Below are positions 51,601-59,981 of a DNA stretch of 64,000 nt, in pieces. The first letter of the stretch is position 1; each line of letters starts with the position of its first letter. Location of the stretch: contig NZ_CP134876.1 of NCBI RefSeq assembly GCF_032108445.1, forward strand, positions 6,572,001 through 6,636,000, read 5' to 3'. Position numbers and translations under genes: made by a program. The notes below the pieces were generated by a model. That model was not told where the DNA came from, did not search any database, and saw only the letters and a list, made by a program, of their open reading frames with translations. Source of the stretch: Micromonospora halotolerans (GTDB lineage Bacteria > Actinomycetota > Actinomycetes > Mycobacteriales > Micromonosporaceae).

Positions 51601-53164
51601 TGTTGATGGTCTGGGCGAGCACGGCGACCTCGCCCTTGGCCTCGACGGTGATCTGCCGGCTCAGGTCGCCCTGGGCGACGGCGGTGGCGACCAACGCGAT
51701 GGAGCGCACCTGGTTGGTCAGGTTGTTCGCCATCTCGTTGACGTTGTCGGTCAGGTCCTTCCAGGTGCCGGCCACGTTGGAGACCCGGGCCTGACCGCCG
51801 AGCCGGCCCTCGGTGCCCACCTCGCGGGCCACCCGGGTCACCTCGTCGGCGAACGCGGAGAGCTGGTCGACCATCGTGTTGATGGTTTCCTTCAGGGCGA
51901 GGATCTCGCCCCGGGCGTCGACGCGGATCTTCTGCGTCAGGTCGCCCTTGGCGACCGCGGTGGTGACCTCGGCGATGCTGCGGACCTGGGCGGTGAGGTT
52001 GTCGGCCATGACGTTCACCGACTCGGTGAGGTCCTTCCAGGTGCCGGAGACGCCCTTGACGTCGGCCTGGCCGCCGAGGCGACCCTCGGTGCCGACCTCC
52101 CGGGCCACCCGGGTCACCTCGTCGGCGAACGACGAGAGCTGGTCCACCATCGTGTTGATGGTGTTCTTCAACTCCAGGATCTCGCCGTGCGCGGTGACGG
52201 TGATCTTCTGGGACAGGTCGCCCCGGGCCACCGCCGTGGCCACCTGGGCGATGCTGCGCACCTGGTCGGTGAGGTTGACGGCCATCGAGTTCACCGAGTC
52301 GGTCAGGTCGCGCCAGGTGCCGGCGACGCCGCTGACCTGGGCCTGCCCGCCGAGCCGGCCGTCGGTGCCGACCTCCCGGGCCACCCGGGTCACCTCGTCG
52401 GCGAACGACGAGAGCTGGTCCACCATCGTGTTGATGGTGCTCTTGAGCTCCAGGATCTCGCCCCGGGCGTCGACGGTGATCTTCTGCGACAGGTCACCGC
52501 GCGCCACGGCCGTGGTCACCTGGGCGATGTTGCGCACCTGGCTGGTCAGGTTGCCGGCCATGAAGTTCACCGAGTCGGTCAGGTCGCGCCAGGTGCCGGC
52601 GACGCCGGGCACCTCGGCCTGCCCGCCCAGGCGGCCCTCGCTGCCGACCTCCCGGGCCACCCGGGTCACCTCGTCGGCGAACGACGAGAGCTGGTCCACC
52701 ATCGTGTTGATGGTGACCTTCAGCTCCAGGATCTCGCCGCGCACATCGACGGTGATCTTCTGCGACAGGTCACCCCGGGCCACCGCCGTGGCCACCTCGG
52801 CGATGTCGCGCACCTGGTCGGTCAGGTTGCCGGCCATCGCGTTGACCGAATCGGTCAGGTCCTTCCACGTACCCGAGACGCCGGGCACGTCGGCCTGGCC
52901 GCCGAGCTGCCCCTCGGTGCCGACCTCCCGGGCCACCCGGGTGACCTCGGAGGTGAACAGGGAGAGCTGGTCGACCATGCCGTTGAAGACGGTGGCGATC
53001 TCGCCGAGCAGCCCGTCGGCGTCCTCCGGCAGGCGGGTGCCGAAGTCGCCGTCCCGGACCGCGGTGAGACCGGCCAGCAGCTGCCGGAGGTCCGGGTCGG
53101 CCACCGGAACGCCGGCCGCCGGGGTCGTTTCGCGTCGCCGCAAGATCGTCTGGTCGACCACCAC
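48656..53164 (-). CDS. Hybrid sensor histidine kinase with a seven-unit HAMP array
   Basis: A 1502-residue cytoplasmic kinase with no membrane helix. After a short N-terminus come seven nearly identical 92-residue units (about residues 80-723), each with two HAMP-like halves ([52 protein letters not shown]). A GAF domain follows (about 755-890), then a long coiled coil ([20 protein letters not shown]). HisKA has the phospho-His in [20 protein letters not shown]; HATPase_c shows [13 protein letters not shown] and [12 protein letters not shown] degenerate receiver-like part precedes a true receiver ([27 protein letters not shown]). This is the architecture of actinobacterial HAMP-array hybrid kinases related to osmosensing group III kinases. 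GTG 53164 follows GGAGG. No output regulator adjoins; SigF lies upstream. Confidence 0.93.
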   Translation of the reverse strand: MVVDQTILRRRETTPAAGVPVADPDLRQLLAGLTAVRDGDFGTRLPEDADGLLGEIATVFNGMVDQLSLFTSEVTRVAREVGTEGQLGGQADVPGVSGTWKDLTDSVNAMAGNLTDQVRDIAEVATAVARGDLSQKITVDVRGEILELKVTINTMVDQLSSFADEVTRVAREVGSEGRLGGQAEVPGVAGTWRDLTDSVNFMAGNLTSQVRNIAQVTTAVARGDLSQKITVDARGEILELKSTINTMVDQLSSFADEVTRVAREVGTDGRLGGQAQVSGVAGTWRDLTDSVNSMAVNLTDQVRSIAQVATAVARGDLSQKITVTAHGEILELKNTINTMVDQLSSFADEVTRVAREVGTEGRLGGQADVKGVSGTWKDLTESVNVMADNLTAQVRSIAEVTTAVAKGDLTQKIRVDARGEILALKETINTMVDQLSAFADEVTRVAREVGTEGRLGGQARVSNVAGTWKDLTDNVNEMANNLTNQVRSIALVATAVAQGDLSRQITVEAKGEVAVLAQTINTMVGTLSAFADEVTRVAREVGTEGQLGGQARVPNVAGTWKDLTDNVNSMANNLTGQVRNIAQVTTAVAQGDLTKKIDVDARGEILELKTTINTMVDQLSSFAAEVTRVAREVGSEGRLGGQAEVEGVSGTWKRLTENVNELAGNLTRQVRAIAEVTSAVATGDLTRSITVDASGEVAELKDNINSMVESLRETTRTNQEQDWLKTNLARISGLMQGHRDLEVVAGLVMNELAPLVSAQLGTFLLVDDTADGRGLRVVGGYGHDAARRRYALGDSLVGQAALSKRAIVVDAVPADYVTVSSSLGAAVPLHLVVLPILFEDQVLGVIELASMGRFTDVQRDFLEQLTETIGVNVNTIVANARTDVLLTESQRLAAELQARSEELQARSEELQSSNAELEEKAALLARQNHDIETKNSEIEQARQELEARAQQLALASKYKSEFLANMSHELRTPLNSLLILAQLLAQNPNRNLTPKQVEYATVIHSAGADLLQLINDILDLSKVEAGKMDINPETFELSTLRDYVDATFRPLTTPRGLELDLVTGPDVPARLHTDEQRLRQVLRNLVSNAVKFTEKGRVQLRIERARPDELPAGMPPAETVIAFRVVDTGIGIAEQHLTAIFDAFQQADGTTSRRYGGTGLGLSISREIARLLGGQITAESVLGQGSTFTLYLPATATAPLPETGPGAPALLAAPLESEARRWVEQQQRRVLVLEPHEKGLLTLLARGVAAEIGGPVEVSTALDVEAAVDALARHRHHLLVVQLDAGDERGTALLRALHEHPGLRGLPVLAYHGQPLAAGQDTLLQGMATGRPLEILGSLDELRERIVLHLTADAPERVPSLTAPAADRGPVADPAVRELSGRKVLVVDDDARNVFALTNILELHGMDVVYAENGRKGIETLMRHDDIDLVLMDVMMPEMDGYAATAAIRAMPRYADLPIIAVTAKAMRGDREKSISSGASDYVTKPVDAEDLLTCIHRWLTS
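50996..52927 (-). repeat. Seven tandem 276-bp in-frame repeats (HAMP units)
   Basis: Seven in-frame copies of a 276-bp unit encode the HAMP array of the kinase. Each begins EVGxxGxLGGQAxV and ends [18 protein letters not shown] or a close variant; the last copy ends in [12 protein letters not shown]. Long blocks are nearly identical at the DNA level, so copy number could change by recombination and short-read assembly could collapse copies. Confidence 0.9.
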
Positions 53165-53268
53165 TACCGCCTCCGGGACAGCCGGGTGTCCCCCGGCAAC
53201 GATTGCAACCGCGCAAGTATGCACAGAGCCGCCCCGGCCCGGCACGGGCGAGGCGGGTGGAGAGGAAA

Positions 53269-53304
53269 ACGCACCGCCACCGAGGGGAGTCGGTGGCGGT
53301 GCGT
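53269..53304 (-). terminator. Rho-independent terminator of the SigF-like gene
   Basis: ACGCACCGCCACCGA at 53269-53283 pairs perfectly with its complement at 53290-53304 across a 6-base loop. On the minus strand it is followed by TTTTCC, so it terminates the sigma gene. Confidence 0.85.
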
Positions 53305-53378
53305 GGGTCAGGGCGCGGCGGCAGCGCTCGCGTCGGACCGGGCGGTGAACGGCCGGACGGCGGACCGCCCGGAACGGA

Positions 53379-54191
53379 TCAGGCCTCGGTGAGCTGGCCT
53401 CGCAGCTTGGTCAGCGCGCGGGCGAGCAGCCGGGACACGTGCATCTGGGACACGCCGACCCGGGCGGCGATCTCGCTCTGGGTCAGGTTGCCGTAGAAGC
53501 GCAGGGTGAGGATCTTCTGCTCACGCTCGTCGAGGGTGGCGAGCGCCGGGCCGAGGGAGGCGCGCAGCTCGGCCAGCTCGTACTCGTTGTCCTCGGTGCC
53601 GATGGTGTCGCCCAGCTCGGTGGCGCTGTCGCCGTCACCGATCGGGGTGGAGAGCGAGACGGCGTTGTAGGCGCGAGCGCCCTCCAGGCCCTCGAGCACC
53701 TCTTCCTCGGTGACGTCGAGGTGGCTGGCGATGTCGGCGACCGTCGGGGCCCGGTTGAGGGTCTGGGTCAGCGTGCTGTTCGCCTCGGAGATGCGCAGCC
53801 GCAGCTCCTGGAGGCGGCGCGGGACCCGGATGTTCCAGGTGCGGTCGCGGAAGTGCCGCTTGATCTCACCCAGGATGGTCGGGATGGCGAAGCCCGCGAA
53901 GTCCACGCCCCGGGAGGCGTCGAACCGGTCCACGGCCTTGATCAGGCCGAGGGCCGCGGTCTGGGCCAGGTCGCCGGCCGGCTCGCCGCGGCCGCTGTAG
54001 CGGGCGGCGAGGTGGTTGGCCAGCGGCAGCCACGCCTCGATGACCTGGTTGCGCAGGGCCGGGCGCCCGGGGTGGCCCTCGGGCAGCTCGGCCAGGGCGG
54101 CGATCAGCTCGCTGGCCCGGGTCTCCTCGCCGGTCACCGCCGTGCGGTGCACCTCGCCGGTCGTGGTCGGCGCGATGGTCGTCGTGGTCAT
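53379..54191 (-). CDS. SigB/SigF/SigG-type RNA polymerase sigma factor
   Basis: A 270-residue group 3 sigma factor. Region 2 is DLAQTAALGLIKAVDRFDAS and GVDFAGFAIPTILGEIKRHF; region 3 includes RVPRRLQELRLRISEANSTL; region 4 is LDEREQKILTLRFYGNLTQS and IAARVGVSQMHVSRLLARAL. This places it with stress and sporulation sigma factors (SigF of mycobacteria, SigB-like proteins of streptomycetes). Such factors are held by RsbW-type anti-sigma kinases; none is adjacent, but a STAS-domain protein lies at 57.4 kb. ATG 54191 is preceded by GGAAGGGC. It has a housekeeping-type promoter and a strong terminator of its own. Confidence 0.93.
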   Translation of the reverse strand: MTTTTIAPTTTGEVHRTAVTGEETRASELIAALAELPEGHPGRPALRNQVIEAWLPLANHLAARYSGRGEPAGDLAQTAALGLIKAVDRFDASRGVDFAGFAIPTILGEIKRHFRDRTWNIRVPRRLQELRLRISEANSTLTQTLNRAPTVADIASHLDVTEEEVLEGLEGARAYNAVSLSTPIGDGDSATELGDTIGTEDNEYELAELRASLGPALATLDEREQKILTLRFYGNLTQSEIAARVGVSQMHVSRLLARALTKLRGQLTEA

Positions 54192-54248
54192 GCTGCCCTT
54201 CCTGTCCTGAGGAGAACGGGTGCCTCCTGAGCACCGGTCGTGCCAGTC

Positions 54249-54278
54249 ACCCTAGACCAAAGTCTGCCGCCTGATCAA
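54249..54278 (-). promoter_or_regulatory. Candidate promoter of the SigF-like gene
   Basis: On the minus strand TTGATC (54278-54273) and TAGGGT (54254-54249) are separated by 18 bases, fitting a housekeeping promoter. It implies an untranslated leader of about 50 bases. No GTTT/GGGTA SigB-type promoter with correct spacing was seen. Confidence 0.45.
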
Positions 54279-54345
54279 CCGAACGGACGATGGATATTTC
54301 CCTCAGAAGTGGACAAATACCCCGTGCCGCACGCCACTTTGACGG

Positions 54346-54906
54346 TCAGCGGTCCAGCAACGGCCGGTAGTCGGCGGCGGTGAGAGGCAGCGACGAGACG
54401 TTCCCGTCGGCCCGGGGCACCTCCAGCGGCTGCCCGTCCCGGCGGAACGCGACGCTGTCCACGTCGGGGCGCTGGGTCAGTGTGCAGACGATCTGCCCGA
54501 AGGCGAGGACCTCGTCGTTGCGGCCGGTCTCCTCGCCGGCCTGCCGCACGTCGACGGTCACCACGGTGCCGGCGAGGGTGGCCCCGGCCACGGCTACCGT
54601 GCCGGGCAGGGCGGTGGCCAGCCCGCGGTCCCGCTCCGCGCTGTCCGGCCCGGCCAGCAGGTGCTGCAGATGGGTGTCCACCCCCGGTAGGCCGTCGACC
54701 CGGCGGGTGACCGCCGCCAGCCCGTCGCCCCGGACGAAGCAGAGCGGCTCGTCCACCCGCCCGTCCGGCTCGGCCGTCGCGGTGCCCGCCGGGGTCGGGA
54801 AGCCGCCCGCCGGCGGCCGCACCGGGCGGGGCTCGTCGTCGACCGGCACCCCGCAGCCGCCCAGCAGGGCCGCGGCGATCAGCACCGGGAGCAGCCGCCG
54901 GGTCAT
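54346..54906 (-). CDS. GerMN-domain lipoprotein linked to the two-component system
   Basis: A 186-residue lipoprotein: signal MTRRLLPVLIAAALLGGC with lipobox LGGC at Cys 18, a Pro-rich spacer, then a GerMN-like sporulation/spore-germination domain (about 50-165) with LQHLLAGPDSAERDRGLATA, AGATLAGTVVTVDVR and EVLAFGQIVCTLTQRPDVDS. GerMN domains are also found in LpqB of the MtrAB-LpqB system. The ATG at 54906 overlaps the stop of the histidine kinase gene by 4 bases, so it is the third gene of one operon. It may modulate the sensor from outside the membrane, by analogy with LpqB. Confidence 0.85.
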   Translation of the reverse strand: MTRRLLPVLIAAALLGGCGVPVDDEPRPVRPPAGGFPTPAGTATAEPDGRVDEPLCFVRGDGLAAVTRRVDGLPGVDTHLQHLLAGPDSAERDRGLATALPGTVAVAGATLAGTVVTVDVRQAGEETGRNDEVLAFGQIVCTLTQRPDVDSVAFRRDGQPLEVPRADGNVSSLPLTAADYRPLLDR

Positions 54907-56252
54907 GCGCCCGCCCCCGGCAGCTCGACCCGGAACCGGGCGCCCGGCTCCCGGTCCACCACGGCCGCGTGCCCGCCGTGCGCGGCGGCGTGCTGGGCCA
55001 CCAGGGCGAGACCGAGGCCGGTGCCGTCGGTGCCGGCCCGGGCGTGCGCGGCCCGGCCACGGACGAAGCGGTCGAAGATGACCTCCCGATCGGCCTCCGG
55101 CACGCCCGGTCCCTCGTCGTCGACCTCCAGGACGCCGATCCCGTCGTGCAGCCCGAGGCGTACGGCGACCGGGCCGCCGCCGTAGCGCACGGCGTTGTCG
55201 AGCAGGTTCAGCAGGATCTGCTCGACCCGGCGCCGGTCGACACGCCACCGGGCCGGCGTGCCGTCGACCACCTCGACGAGGCTCTCCGGCAGCGCCCGCT
55301 CGCGGCAGGCGGCGCGGGCCAGCGCGGCCACGTCGACCGTGTCGCGGTGCGCGGGCTGCTCGGTGCGGGCCAGCTGGATCAGGTCGTCCACCAGGCGCTG
55401 GAACCGGGCCACCTCGTCGGCGACGAGTCCGGCCGCGGTCGCGGTCCGCGCGTCCTGGTGCTCCCGGCGGCGGGTCAGCACGCTCGCGGCGGCGGCCAGG
55501 GTCTGCAACGGTGAGCGCAGCTCGTGGCTCACGTCGGCGGCGAACCGGCGGTCCCGCTCGATCCGCCGCACCAACTGGTCGACCATGTGGTTGAACGAGG
55601 TGGAGAGCCGGGTGAGGTCCGGGTCGGTGGTGGGGTCGAGCCGGGTGGCGAAGTCGCCGGCGGCGATCCGCTCGGCGGCGTCGGCGACCGCGGTGAGCGG
55701 CCGGACGCTGTGCCGCGTCGCGTACCAGCCGAGGGCCGCGCCGGCCCCGGCCACCATGATGGCCACCGCGGTCAGCGCCAGCCCGACCACCTGGAAGGTT
55801 CCCTCGACCTCGCGCAAGGAGGTCAGCTCGTAGTAGCCCCGCTCACCGGAGAGCGGGACGCCGACCAGCAGCGTCGGCTGCCCGTCGAGGCGGACCCGCT
55901 GCACGGCCGGCTGGCCGTCCGCGACCAGGCGTTGCAGCTCCACCGGGACCGAGCCGGCACCGACGTCGGCGGTGCGGGCGTACCAGCCGTCGCGCAGGTG
56001 CAGCAGCGGACGGCGGCTGCTGCCGGTGTCCAGCGAGCGCAGCACCGCCACCACGTCCGGGGTCCCGGTGTCCAGCCCCGAGCGGACCACGGCGGCGTCG
56101 TAGTAGGCGGCCCGGACGGCCGCACGCTCCCGCTCGTCGAGCAGCGAGCGGCGGGTCAGGTCGTACGAGAAGAGGGCCATCACGGCGGCGAGCAGCAACG
56201 CGCCGACGGCGAACGCGGCGGTGACCCGGGCGCGCAGTCCGAGGCGGGTCAT
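54903..56252 (-). CDS. Membrane sensor histidine kinase
   Basis: A 449-residue kinase. Helix 1 (VTAAFAVGALLLAAVMALFS) and helix 2 (GLALTAVAIMVAGAGAALGW) bracket an extracellular sensor of about 120 residues. Then HAMP (SVRPLTAVADAAERIAAGDF), HisKA with the phospho-His in FAADVSHELRSPLQTL, and HATPase_c with NLLDNAVRYGGG, LEVDDEGPGVP and GTGLGLALVAQ. ATG 56252 overlaps the regulator stop by 4 bases, so the response regulator, kinase and lipoprotein are translationally coupled. The signal is not known. Sequence style is closest to MtrB-like kinases. Confidence 0.93.
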   Translation of the reverse strand: MTRLGLRARVTAAFAVGALLLAAVMALFSYDLTRRSLLDERERAAVRAAYYDAAVVRSGLDTGTPDVVAVLRSLDTGSSRRPLLHLRDGWYARTADVGAGSVPVELQRLVADGQPAVQRVRLDGQPTLLVGVPLSGERGYYELTSLREVEGTFQVVGLALTAVAIMVAGAGAALGWYATRHSVRPLTAVADAAERIAAGDFATRLDPTTDPDLTRLSTSFNHMVDQLVRRIERDRRFAADVSHELRSPLQTLAAAASVLTRRREHQDARTATAAGLVADEVARFQRLVDDLIQLARTEQPAHRDTVDVAALARAACRERALPESLVEVVDGTPARWRVDRRRVEQILLNLLDNAVRYGGGPVAVRLGLHDGIGVLEVDDEGPGVPEADREVIFDRFVRGRAAHARAGTDGTGLGLALVAQHAAAHGGHAAVVDREPGARFRVELPGAGA

Positions 56253-56923
56253 CGCTGGAGCTTGTAGCCGAGGCCGCGGAGGGTGACCAGGTGCCGCGGG
56301 TTGGCCGGGTCCGGCTCGATCTTCTGCCGCAGCCGGCCCACGTGCACGTCGACCAGGCGCTCGTCGCCGGTCTCGTACCCCCAGACCCGGCGCAGCAGCT
56401 GCTGCCGGGACAGCACCCGGCCGGCGTGTTCGGCCAGCTCGCAGAGCAGCCGGAACTCGGTGCGGGTCACCGCGACGGGCCGGCCCGCGCGGCGGACCTC
56501 GCCGGCCTCGGCGCTGATCTCCAGGTCACCGAAGACCTGGGCCGGGACGGCGTCCGTCACGACCCGGCCGCGCCGGCGCAGGGCCCGCAGCCGGGCGGAC
56601 AGCTCCTTGATCGCCACGGGCTTGACCACGTAGTCGTCGGCGCCGGCCTCCAGCGCCGCGACGATGTCGTGGGTGTCGTCGCGGGCGCTGACCACCACGA
56701 TCGGGACGTCGTCGTCGCGGCGCAGCCGGCGGATGCACTCGAACCCGTCGAGGCCGGGCAGCATGAGGTCGACCAGCACGTGGTCGGCCGGGTCCTCACG
56801 CTGCCGGCGCAGCCCCTCCTCGGCGGTGGCCGCCCCCGACGCGGAATAGCCCTCCTCCTCCAGGGCGAGCAGCAGCGCGAGCCGGATGCGGTCGTCGTCC
56901 TCGATCACCAGTACGGCCGTCAT
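56249..56923 (-). CDS. OmpR/PhoB family response regulator
   Basis: A 224-residue regulator. Receiver domain: VLVIEDDDRIRLALLLALEE with the acidic pocket, the phosphoacceptor Asp in HVLVDLMLPGLDGF (about residue 51), and Lys in VVKPVAIKEL. DNA-binding winged helix: VTRTEFRLLCELAEHAGRVL, LLRRVWGY, DVHVGRLRQKIEPD and LVTLRGLGYKLQR. ATG 56923 is the start and has no strong ribosome-binding site. It is the first gene of the operon with the kinase and the GerMN lipoprotein. Confidence 0.93.
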   Translation of the reverse strand: MTAVLVIEDDDRIRLALLLALEEEGYSASGAATAEEGLRRQREDPADHVLVDLMLPGLDGFECIRRLRRDDDVPIVVVSARDDTHDIVAALEAGADDYVVKPVAIKELSARLRALRRRGRVVTDAVPAQVFGDLEISAEAGEVRRAGRPVAVTRTEFRLLCELAEHAGRVLSRQQLLRRVWGYETGDERLVDVHVGRLRQKIEPDPANPRHLVTLRGLGYKLQR

Positions 56924-57078
56924 ATGCGCATCATGACGGCCCGCCCCCGGGGCGCCCAACCACGTCAGCCGTTCCCGGCTTTTGTCATGGAACTGTCACA
57001 CAACCGCGCGGCGCCCTCCACGGTCACTGCGCAGGGTGGGAGCCGGACCGGACAGTCGCGGGCGGCGAGGGAGGAACG

Positions 57079-57393
57079 GTGAACGGCAGCACGCTGGTCG
57101 GGGCGCTCGTCGTCGGGCTCGCCGTCGGCGCGGTGGGTCGCCTGGTCGTGCCCGGGCGCACGGCCGCGCCGGTCTGGCTGACCCTCGCACTCGGGGTGGC
57201 CGCCGCGCTGCTCGGCGCGATCGTCGTGGGCCTGGTCGACACCGGTCCCGGCGGGCCGGCGGTGTGGCCGCTGGTCGTGCAGTCCGGGTTCGCCGCCGTC
57301 GCGGTCGTCCTCGCGGTGCTGGCCGCCGGGCGTCCGGCGGCCGGGAAGGAACCGCCGCCCCGACCGGGCGCGCGGCGGAAGGAGGGATTGTGA
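57079..57393 (+). CDS. Small membrane protein, GlsB/YeaQ-like
   Basis: A 104-residue protein with three hydrophobic helices, LVGALVVGLAVGAVGRLVVP, APVWLTLALGVAAALLGAIV and LVVQSGFAAVAVVLAVLAAG, separated by short Gly/Pro turns, and a basic tail. The Gly-rich helices and the GRLVVPGR motif resemble transglycosylase-associated GlsB/YeaQ/YmgE proteins, which appear in stress regulons. GTG 57079 has GGAGGAACG upstream. Its stop overlaps the start of the STAS gene. Confidence 0.75.
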   Translation: MNGSTLVGALVVGLAVGAVGRLVVPGRTAAPVWLTLALGVAAALLGAIVVGLVDTGPGGPAVWPLVVQSGFAAVAVVLAVLAAGRPAAGKEPPPRPGARRKEGL

Positions 57394-57983
57394 CGGTCGT
57401 ACCCGCGGAGCACCTGATGCTGCTCATCTGCGACGGCTGCGGCGACAGCGTCACGGGCACCGGCTGCATCCTGCCGGATGCCGAGGTGGTCTGGACGCTG
57501 GTGTTCGAGAACGGCTGGGTCGGCTCCCCCTTCGCGTCCGGGCCGCACCACTGCCCCCGGTGCGGCGCGCGGGCCACCCTGCACGACGGCGGCCTCGGCG
57601 TCGACGACCTCGACGAGGTGGGCGGGGCGCCGGCCGTCCCCGAGGCCGACTCCGCCGAGCGGGTACGCCGGGCGCTGGCGGAGGCCGCCACGGTGGGCGA
57701 CCGGGTGCTGGTCGACCTCACCGAGGTTGAGGTGATCGACTCGGCCGGGCTCGGGCTGCTGGTCCGGGCCCACCAGGAGACCCGGCGGGACGGGCGACGG
57801 CTGTGCCTGGTGGCGCCGTCCCGGTTCGTGCGCACCGTGCTGCACACGATGCGGCTGGACGGGGTCTTCGCGGTCGTCGACAGCCGGGCCCGGGCGCTGG
57901 GCGGGTCGGTCGGTCCGGCGCCGCGCCGTCCCGCGGCTCCGGTGGAGAGCCGAGAACGAGCCGAAGGAGCCCGCAGCTCGTGA
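57390..57983 (+). CDS. STAS-domain protein (anti-sigma factor antagonist-like) with N-terminal zinc ribbon
   Basis: A 197-residue protein. Residues 10-65 contain CDGCGDSV, a distant Cys, and HHCPRCGA, which look like a zinc-binding module. Residues about 80-170 form a STAS domain with RVLVDLTEVEVIDSAGLGLL (the phosphorylatable Ser is in IDSAG), VRAHQETRRDG and FVRTVLHTMRLDGVFAVVD. GTG 57390 overlaps the upstream stop by GTGA and follows GGAAGGAGGGA. STAS antagonists release SigF-type sigma factors from kinase anti-sigma proteins, so a link to the SigF-like gene 3 kb away is possible. The fused zinc part is unusual. Confidence 0.85.
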   Translation: MTVVPAEHLMLLICDGCGDSVTGTGCILPDAEVVWTLVFENGWVGSPFASGPHHCPRCGARATLHDGGLGVDDLDEVGGAPAVPEADSAERVRRALAEAATVGDRVLVDLTEVEVIDSAGLGLLVRAHQETRRDGRRLCLVAPSRFVRTVLHTMRLDGVFAVVDSRARALGGSVGPAPRRPAAPVESRERAEGARSS

Positions 57984-58267
57984 TGTCCTGGCCGTACCCC
58001 GACTTCCCGTTCGCCGGCGACGGGCCCCCGCCCGACGGCGCGGACGTGCGGCTCGCCGCCCTGGTGGCGCAGCGGTTGAGCATCGACTGGACCACCCGGC
58101 GCCAGCAGATCACGGTCACGGCGCAGAACGGGGTGGTGATCCTGGCCGGGGTGGTGACCGACGCGGAGACCCGGCGGGCGGCCGGCGAGCTGGCCTGGGA
58201 CGTCTCCGGGGTGTTCGACGTCTGCAACGCGCTCCGGCTGCGCTCCGGGTGGCGCCGGGGCCGCTGA
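57980..58267 (+). CDS. BON domain protein
   Basis: A 95-residue protein whose body is one BON domain: DVRLAALVAQRLSIDWTTRR, ITVTAQNGVVILAGVV and VFDVCNALRLRS. BON domains bind membranes or phospholipids; there is no signal peptide here. The start is GTG 57980 or ATG 57983, both overlapping the stop of the STAS gene, with AAGGAG about 10 bases upstream. The three genes GlsB-STAS-BON are translationally coupled, which suggests a common stress role. Confidence 0.8.
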   Translation: MMSWPYPDFPFAGDGPPPDGADVRLAALVAQRLSIDWTTRRQQITVTAQNGVVILAGVVTDAETRRAAGELAWDVSGVFDVCNALRLRSGWRRGR

Positions 58268-58313
58268 GTGGTTGCACGGATCGGCGCCCGCCTCCCTCGG
58301 GGGTCGCCGCCGG

Positions 58314-59216
58314 TCAGTCCGCCAGGAGGCCGGCGCGGCGCCAGAGCAGCCGGCCCGGACCGGCGATCAGGCCCAGCTCGGTGAGGTGCTCGGCGATCCG
58401 CTGGGCCGACCAGCGCAGCGTGGCCCGCCAGTGCGGGTTCGCCCGGGCTGCGGCCACCCCGTCCGCCGGCGGGATGCCGACGGCCGCGTAGGCCCGCGGG
58501 TTGACCAGGCGGCGGGTGATCGAGTACGCGGCCCGCCCGATCACCAGCCGCGCGTAGCCCAGCGCGACCGGACCGGCGGCCTCGACCTGACGGGCCAGCT
58601 CGTCGCGGGCGAAACGCACGTGCCGGGCCTCCTCGACCACGTGGATCCGGGACACCATCCGGATCAGCGGCTGGATCGACTCGTCGGCCATGGCCTCCCG
58701 CTGGAACGCGTCGAGCATCTCCTCGGCGATGAGGATGGCCGCGTACATCTGCGGGCCGGTGGCGGTGGCCTTGAGCCAGCGCCCGAGTAGGTGGTCGACC
58801 GGGTCGGCCCGGTAGACCGGGCAGCCGAGGGCCTCGATGAGCCGACCGAACATGATGGAGTGCCGGCACTCGTCGGCGACCTCGGTGAGCGCGTACTGGG
58901 CGTGCCGGCTGGTCGGGTCGGCGTCGTAGTAGTGCCGGATGAGCATCTGCATGAGGATCGTCTCGAACCACAGCCCGGCGCTGGCCACGCCGGCCACCTC
59001 GTGCCTGGTCAGCGCGATCCGCTGCTCCTCGCTCATTCCCTCCCACAGCGCGGTGCCGTAGAGGCTGCTGCGCTGCGGCGGCATCCAGTACGCCCCGGGG
59101 ACGTGCGGCGCCGACCAGTCGATGTCGACGACGGGGTCATAGCTCGTGCGCACCGAGGCGGCGAGCAGGCGGGTGGCCACCGCCTCGCGCGGGAATCCGG
59201 CCGACGTCCCCTCCAT
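58314..59216 (-). CDS. AurF-like diiron oxygenase
   Basis: A 300-residue ferritin-like enzyme of the p-aminobenzoate N-oxygenase (AurF) family. Metal-ligand motifs are visible: RHEVAGVASAGLWFETILMQ, ALTEVADECRHSIMFGRLIE and HVVEEARHVRFARDE (E..H pairs in helices). AurF oxidises aryl amines to nitro groups; many actinobacterial members have unknown substrates. No biosynthetic cluster surrounds it. ATG 59216 has AGGAGGGG 3-5 bases upstream. It is divergent from a TetR regulator, with a palindromic site between. Confidence 0.88.
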   Translation of the reverse strand: MEGTSAGFPREAVATRLLAASVRTSYDPVVDIDWSAPHVPGAYWMPPQRSSLYGTALWEGMSEEQRIALTRHEVAGVASAGLWFETILMQMLIRHYYDADPTSRHAQYALTEVADECRHSIMFGRLIEALGCPVYRADPVDHLLGRWLKATATGPQMYAAILIAEEMLDAFQREAMADESIQPLIRMVSRIHVVEEARHVRFARDELARQVEAAGPVALGYARLVIGRAAYSITRRLVNPRAYAAVGIPPADGVAAARANPHWRATLRWSAQRIAEHLTELGLIAGPGRLLWRRAGLLAD

Positions 59217-59232
59217 GGCCCCTCCTAGTTGA

Positions 59233-59255
59233 CGTAACTTCGAGTAACTGTTACG
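59233..59255. promoter_or_regulatory. Palindromic TetR operator candidate
   Basis: CGTAAC at 59233-59238 and GTTACG at 59250-59255 form an inverted repeat, and GTAAC-T-GTTAC (59244-59254) is a tighter nested one. It lies in the 48-bp gap between the divergent diiron oxygenase and TetR genes, close enough to the TetR start to overlap its promoter. Confidence 0.6.
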
Positions 59256-59264
59256 AGTGGTAGC

Positions 59265-59981
59265 ATGCGACGCACCTCCACCGATGTCAATGCCCCGGGC
59301 ACCCCGCCGGAGCCCGCCGAGCCCGCGCGCAGCGGCCGGCGCGACCGCTGGGCCGACCACCGCGAGCAGCGGCGGCAGGAGCTCGTCGGGGCCGCCGTGC
59401 AGGCGCTGCTGCGGCACGGGCCGACCGTCGACATGGATCAGGTGGCCGCCACGGCCGGGGTCAGCAAGCCGGTGCTCTACCGCTACTTCGCCGACAAGGC
59501 GCAGCTCTGGCTGGCCGTCAGCGAGGTGGTGGCGGCCCGGGTCGTCGACGCCGTGGCCCCCGCCGTCGAGCGGGTCCGCGAGGAGCGCGCGCTGGTCGAG
59601 GCCACCATCGACGCGTACCTGAGCATCATCGAGTCCGAGCCGACGCTCTACCGGTTCCTGCTGCACGAGGCCGGGCATCCCGGCATCCAGCAGGTGGTGA
59701 CCGGCACGAGCCGGCAGGTGGCCACCGGCCTGGCCCGGGTCATCGGCGACCGGCTGCGCGCGCTCGGGCTCGACGCCGGCCCCGCCGAACCCTGGGCGTA
59801 CGGGCTGGTCGGGTTCGTGCAGGCGGTCGGCGACTGGTGGGCCACGCACGGCCAGCCGATCCGCCGGGCCGCGCTCACCGACTACCTCACCACGCTGCTC
59901 TGGAGCGGCATCGAGGGCGTCCGGCGCGGCGCCGACCTGCCCCCCGAACTGACCCGCGCGCACGAGCGGATCGAGCGGTGA
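59265..59981 (+). CDS. TetR/AcrR family transcriptional regulator
   Basis: A 238-residue regulator with a 45-residue polar N-terminal extension. The helix-turn-helix is RRQELVGAAVQALLRHGPTV, VDMDQVAATAGVSKPVLYRY and FADKAQLWLAVSE; the ligand-binding half includes TLYRFLLHEAGHPGIQQVVT and VGFVQAVGDWWATHGQ, as in TetR_C-type domains. ATG 59265. It is divergent from the diiron oxygenase gene and probably represses it; its stop overlaps the next gene start. Confidence 0.92.
   Translation: MRRTSTDVNAPGTPPEPAEPARSGRRDRWADHREQRRQELVGAAVQALLRHGPTVDMDQVAATAGVSKPVLYRYFADKAQLWLAVSEVVAARVVDAVAPAVERVREERALVEATIDAYLSIIESEPTLYRFLLHEAGHPGIQQVVTGTSRQVATGLARVIGDRLRALGLDAGPAEPWAYGLVGFVQAVGDWWATHGQPIRRAALTDYLTTLLWSGIEGVRRGADLPPELTRAHERIER

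Noticed and set aside
50996..52927. Regular repeats that might be mistaken for a CRISPR array
   Set aside because: The period is 276 bp and in frame, repeats encode HAMP units, and there are no short unique spacers.
49757..53392. A 1211-codon open frame opposite the HAMP-array kinase
   Set aside because: It mirrors the repeats of the kinase on the other strand and has no independent protein features.
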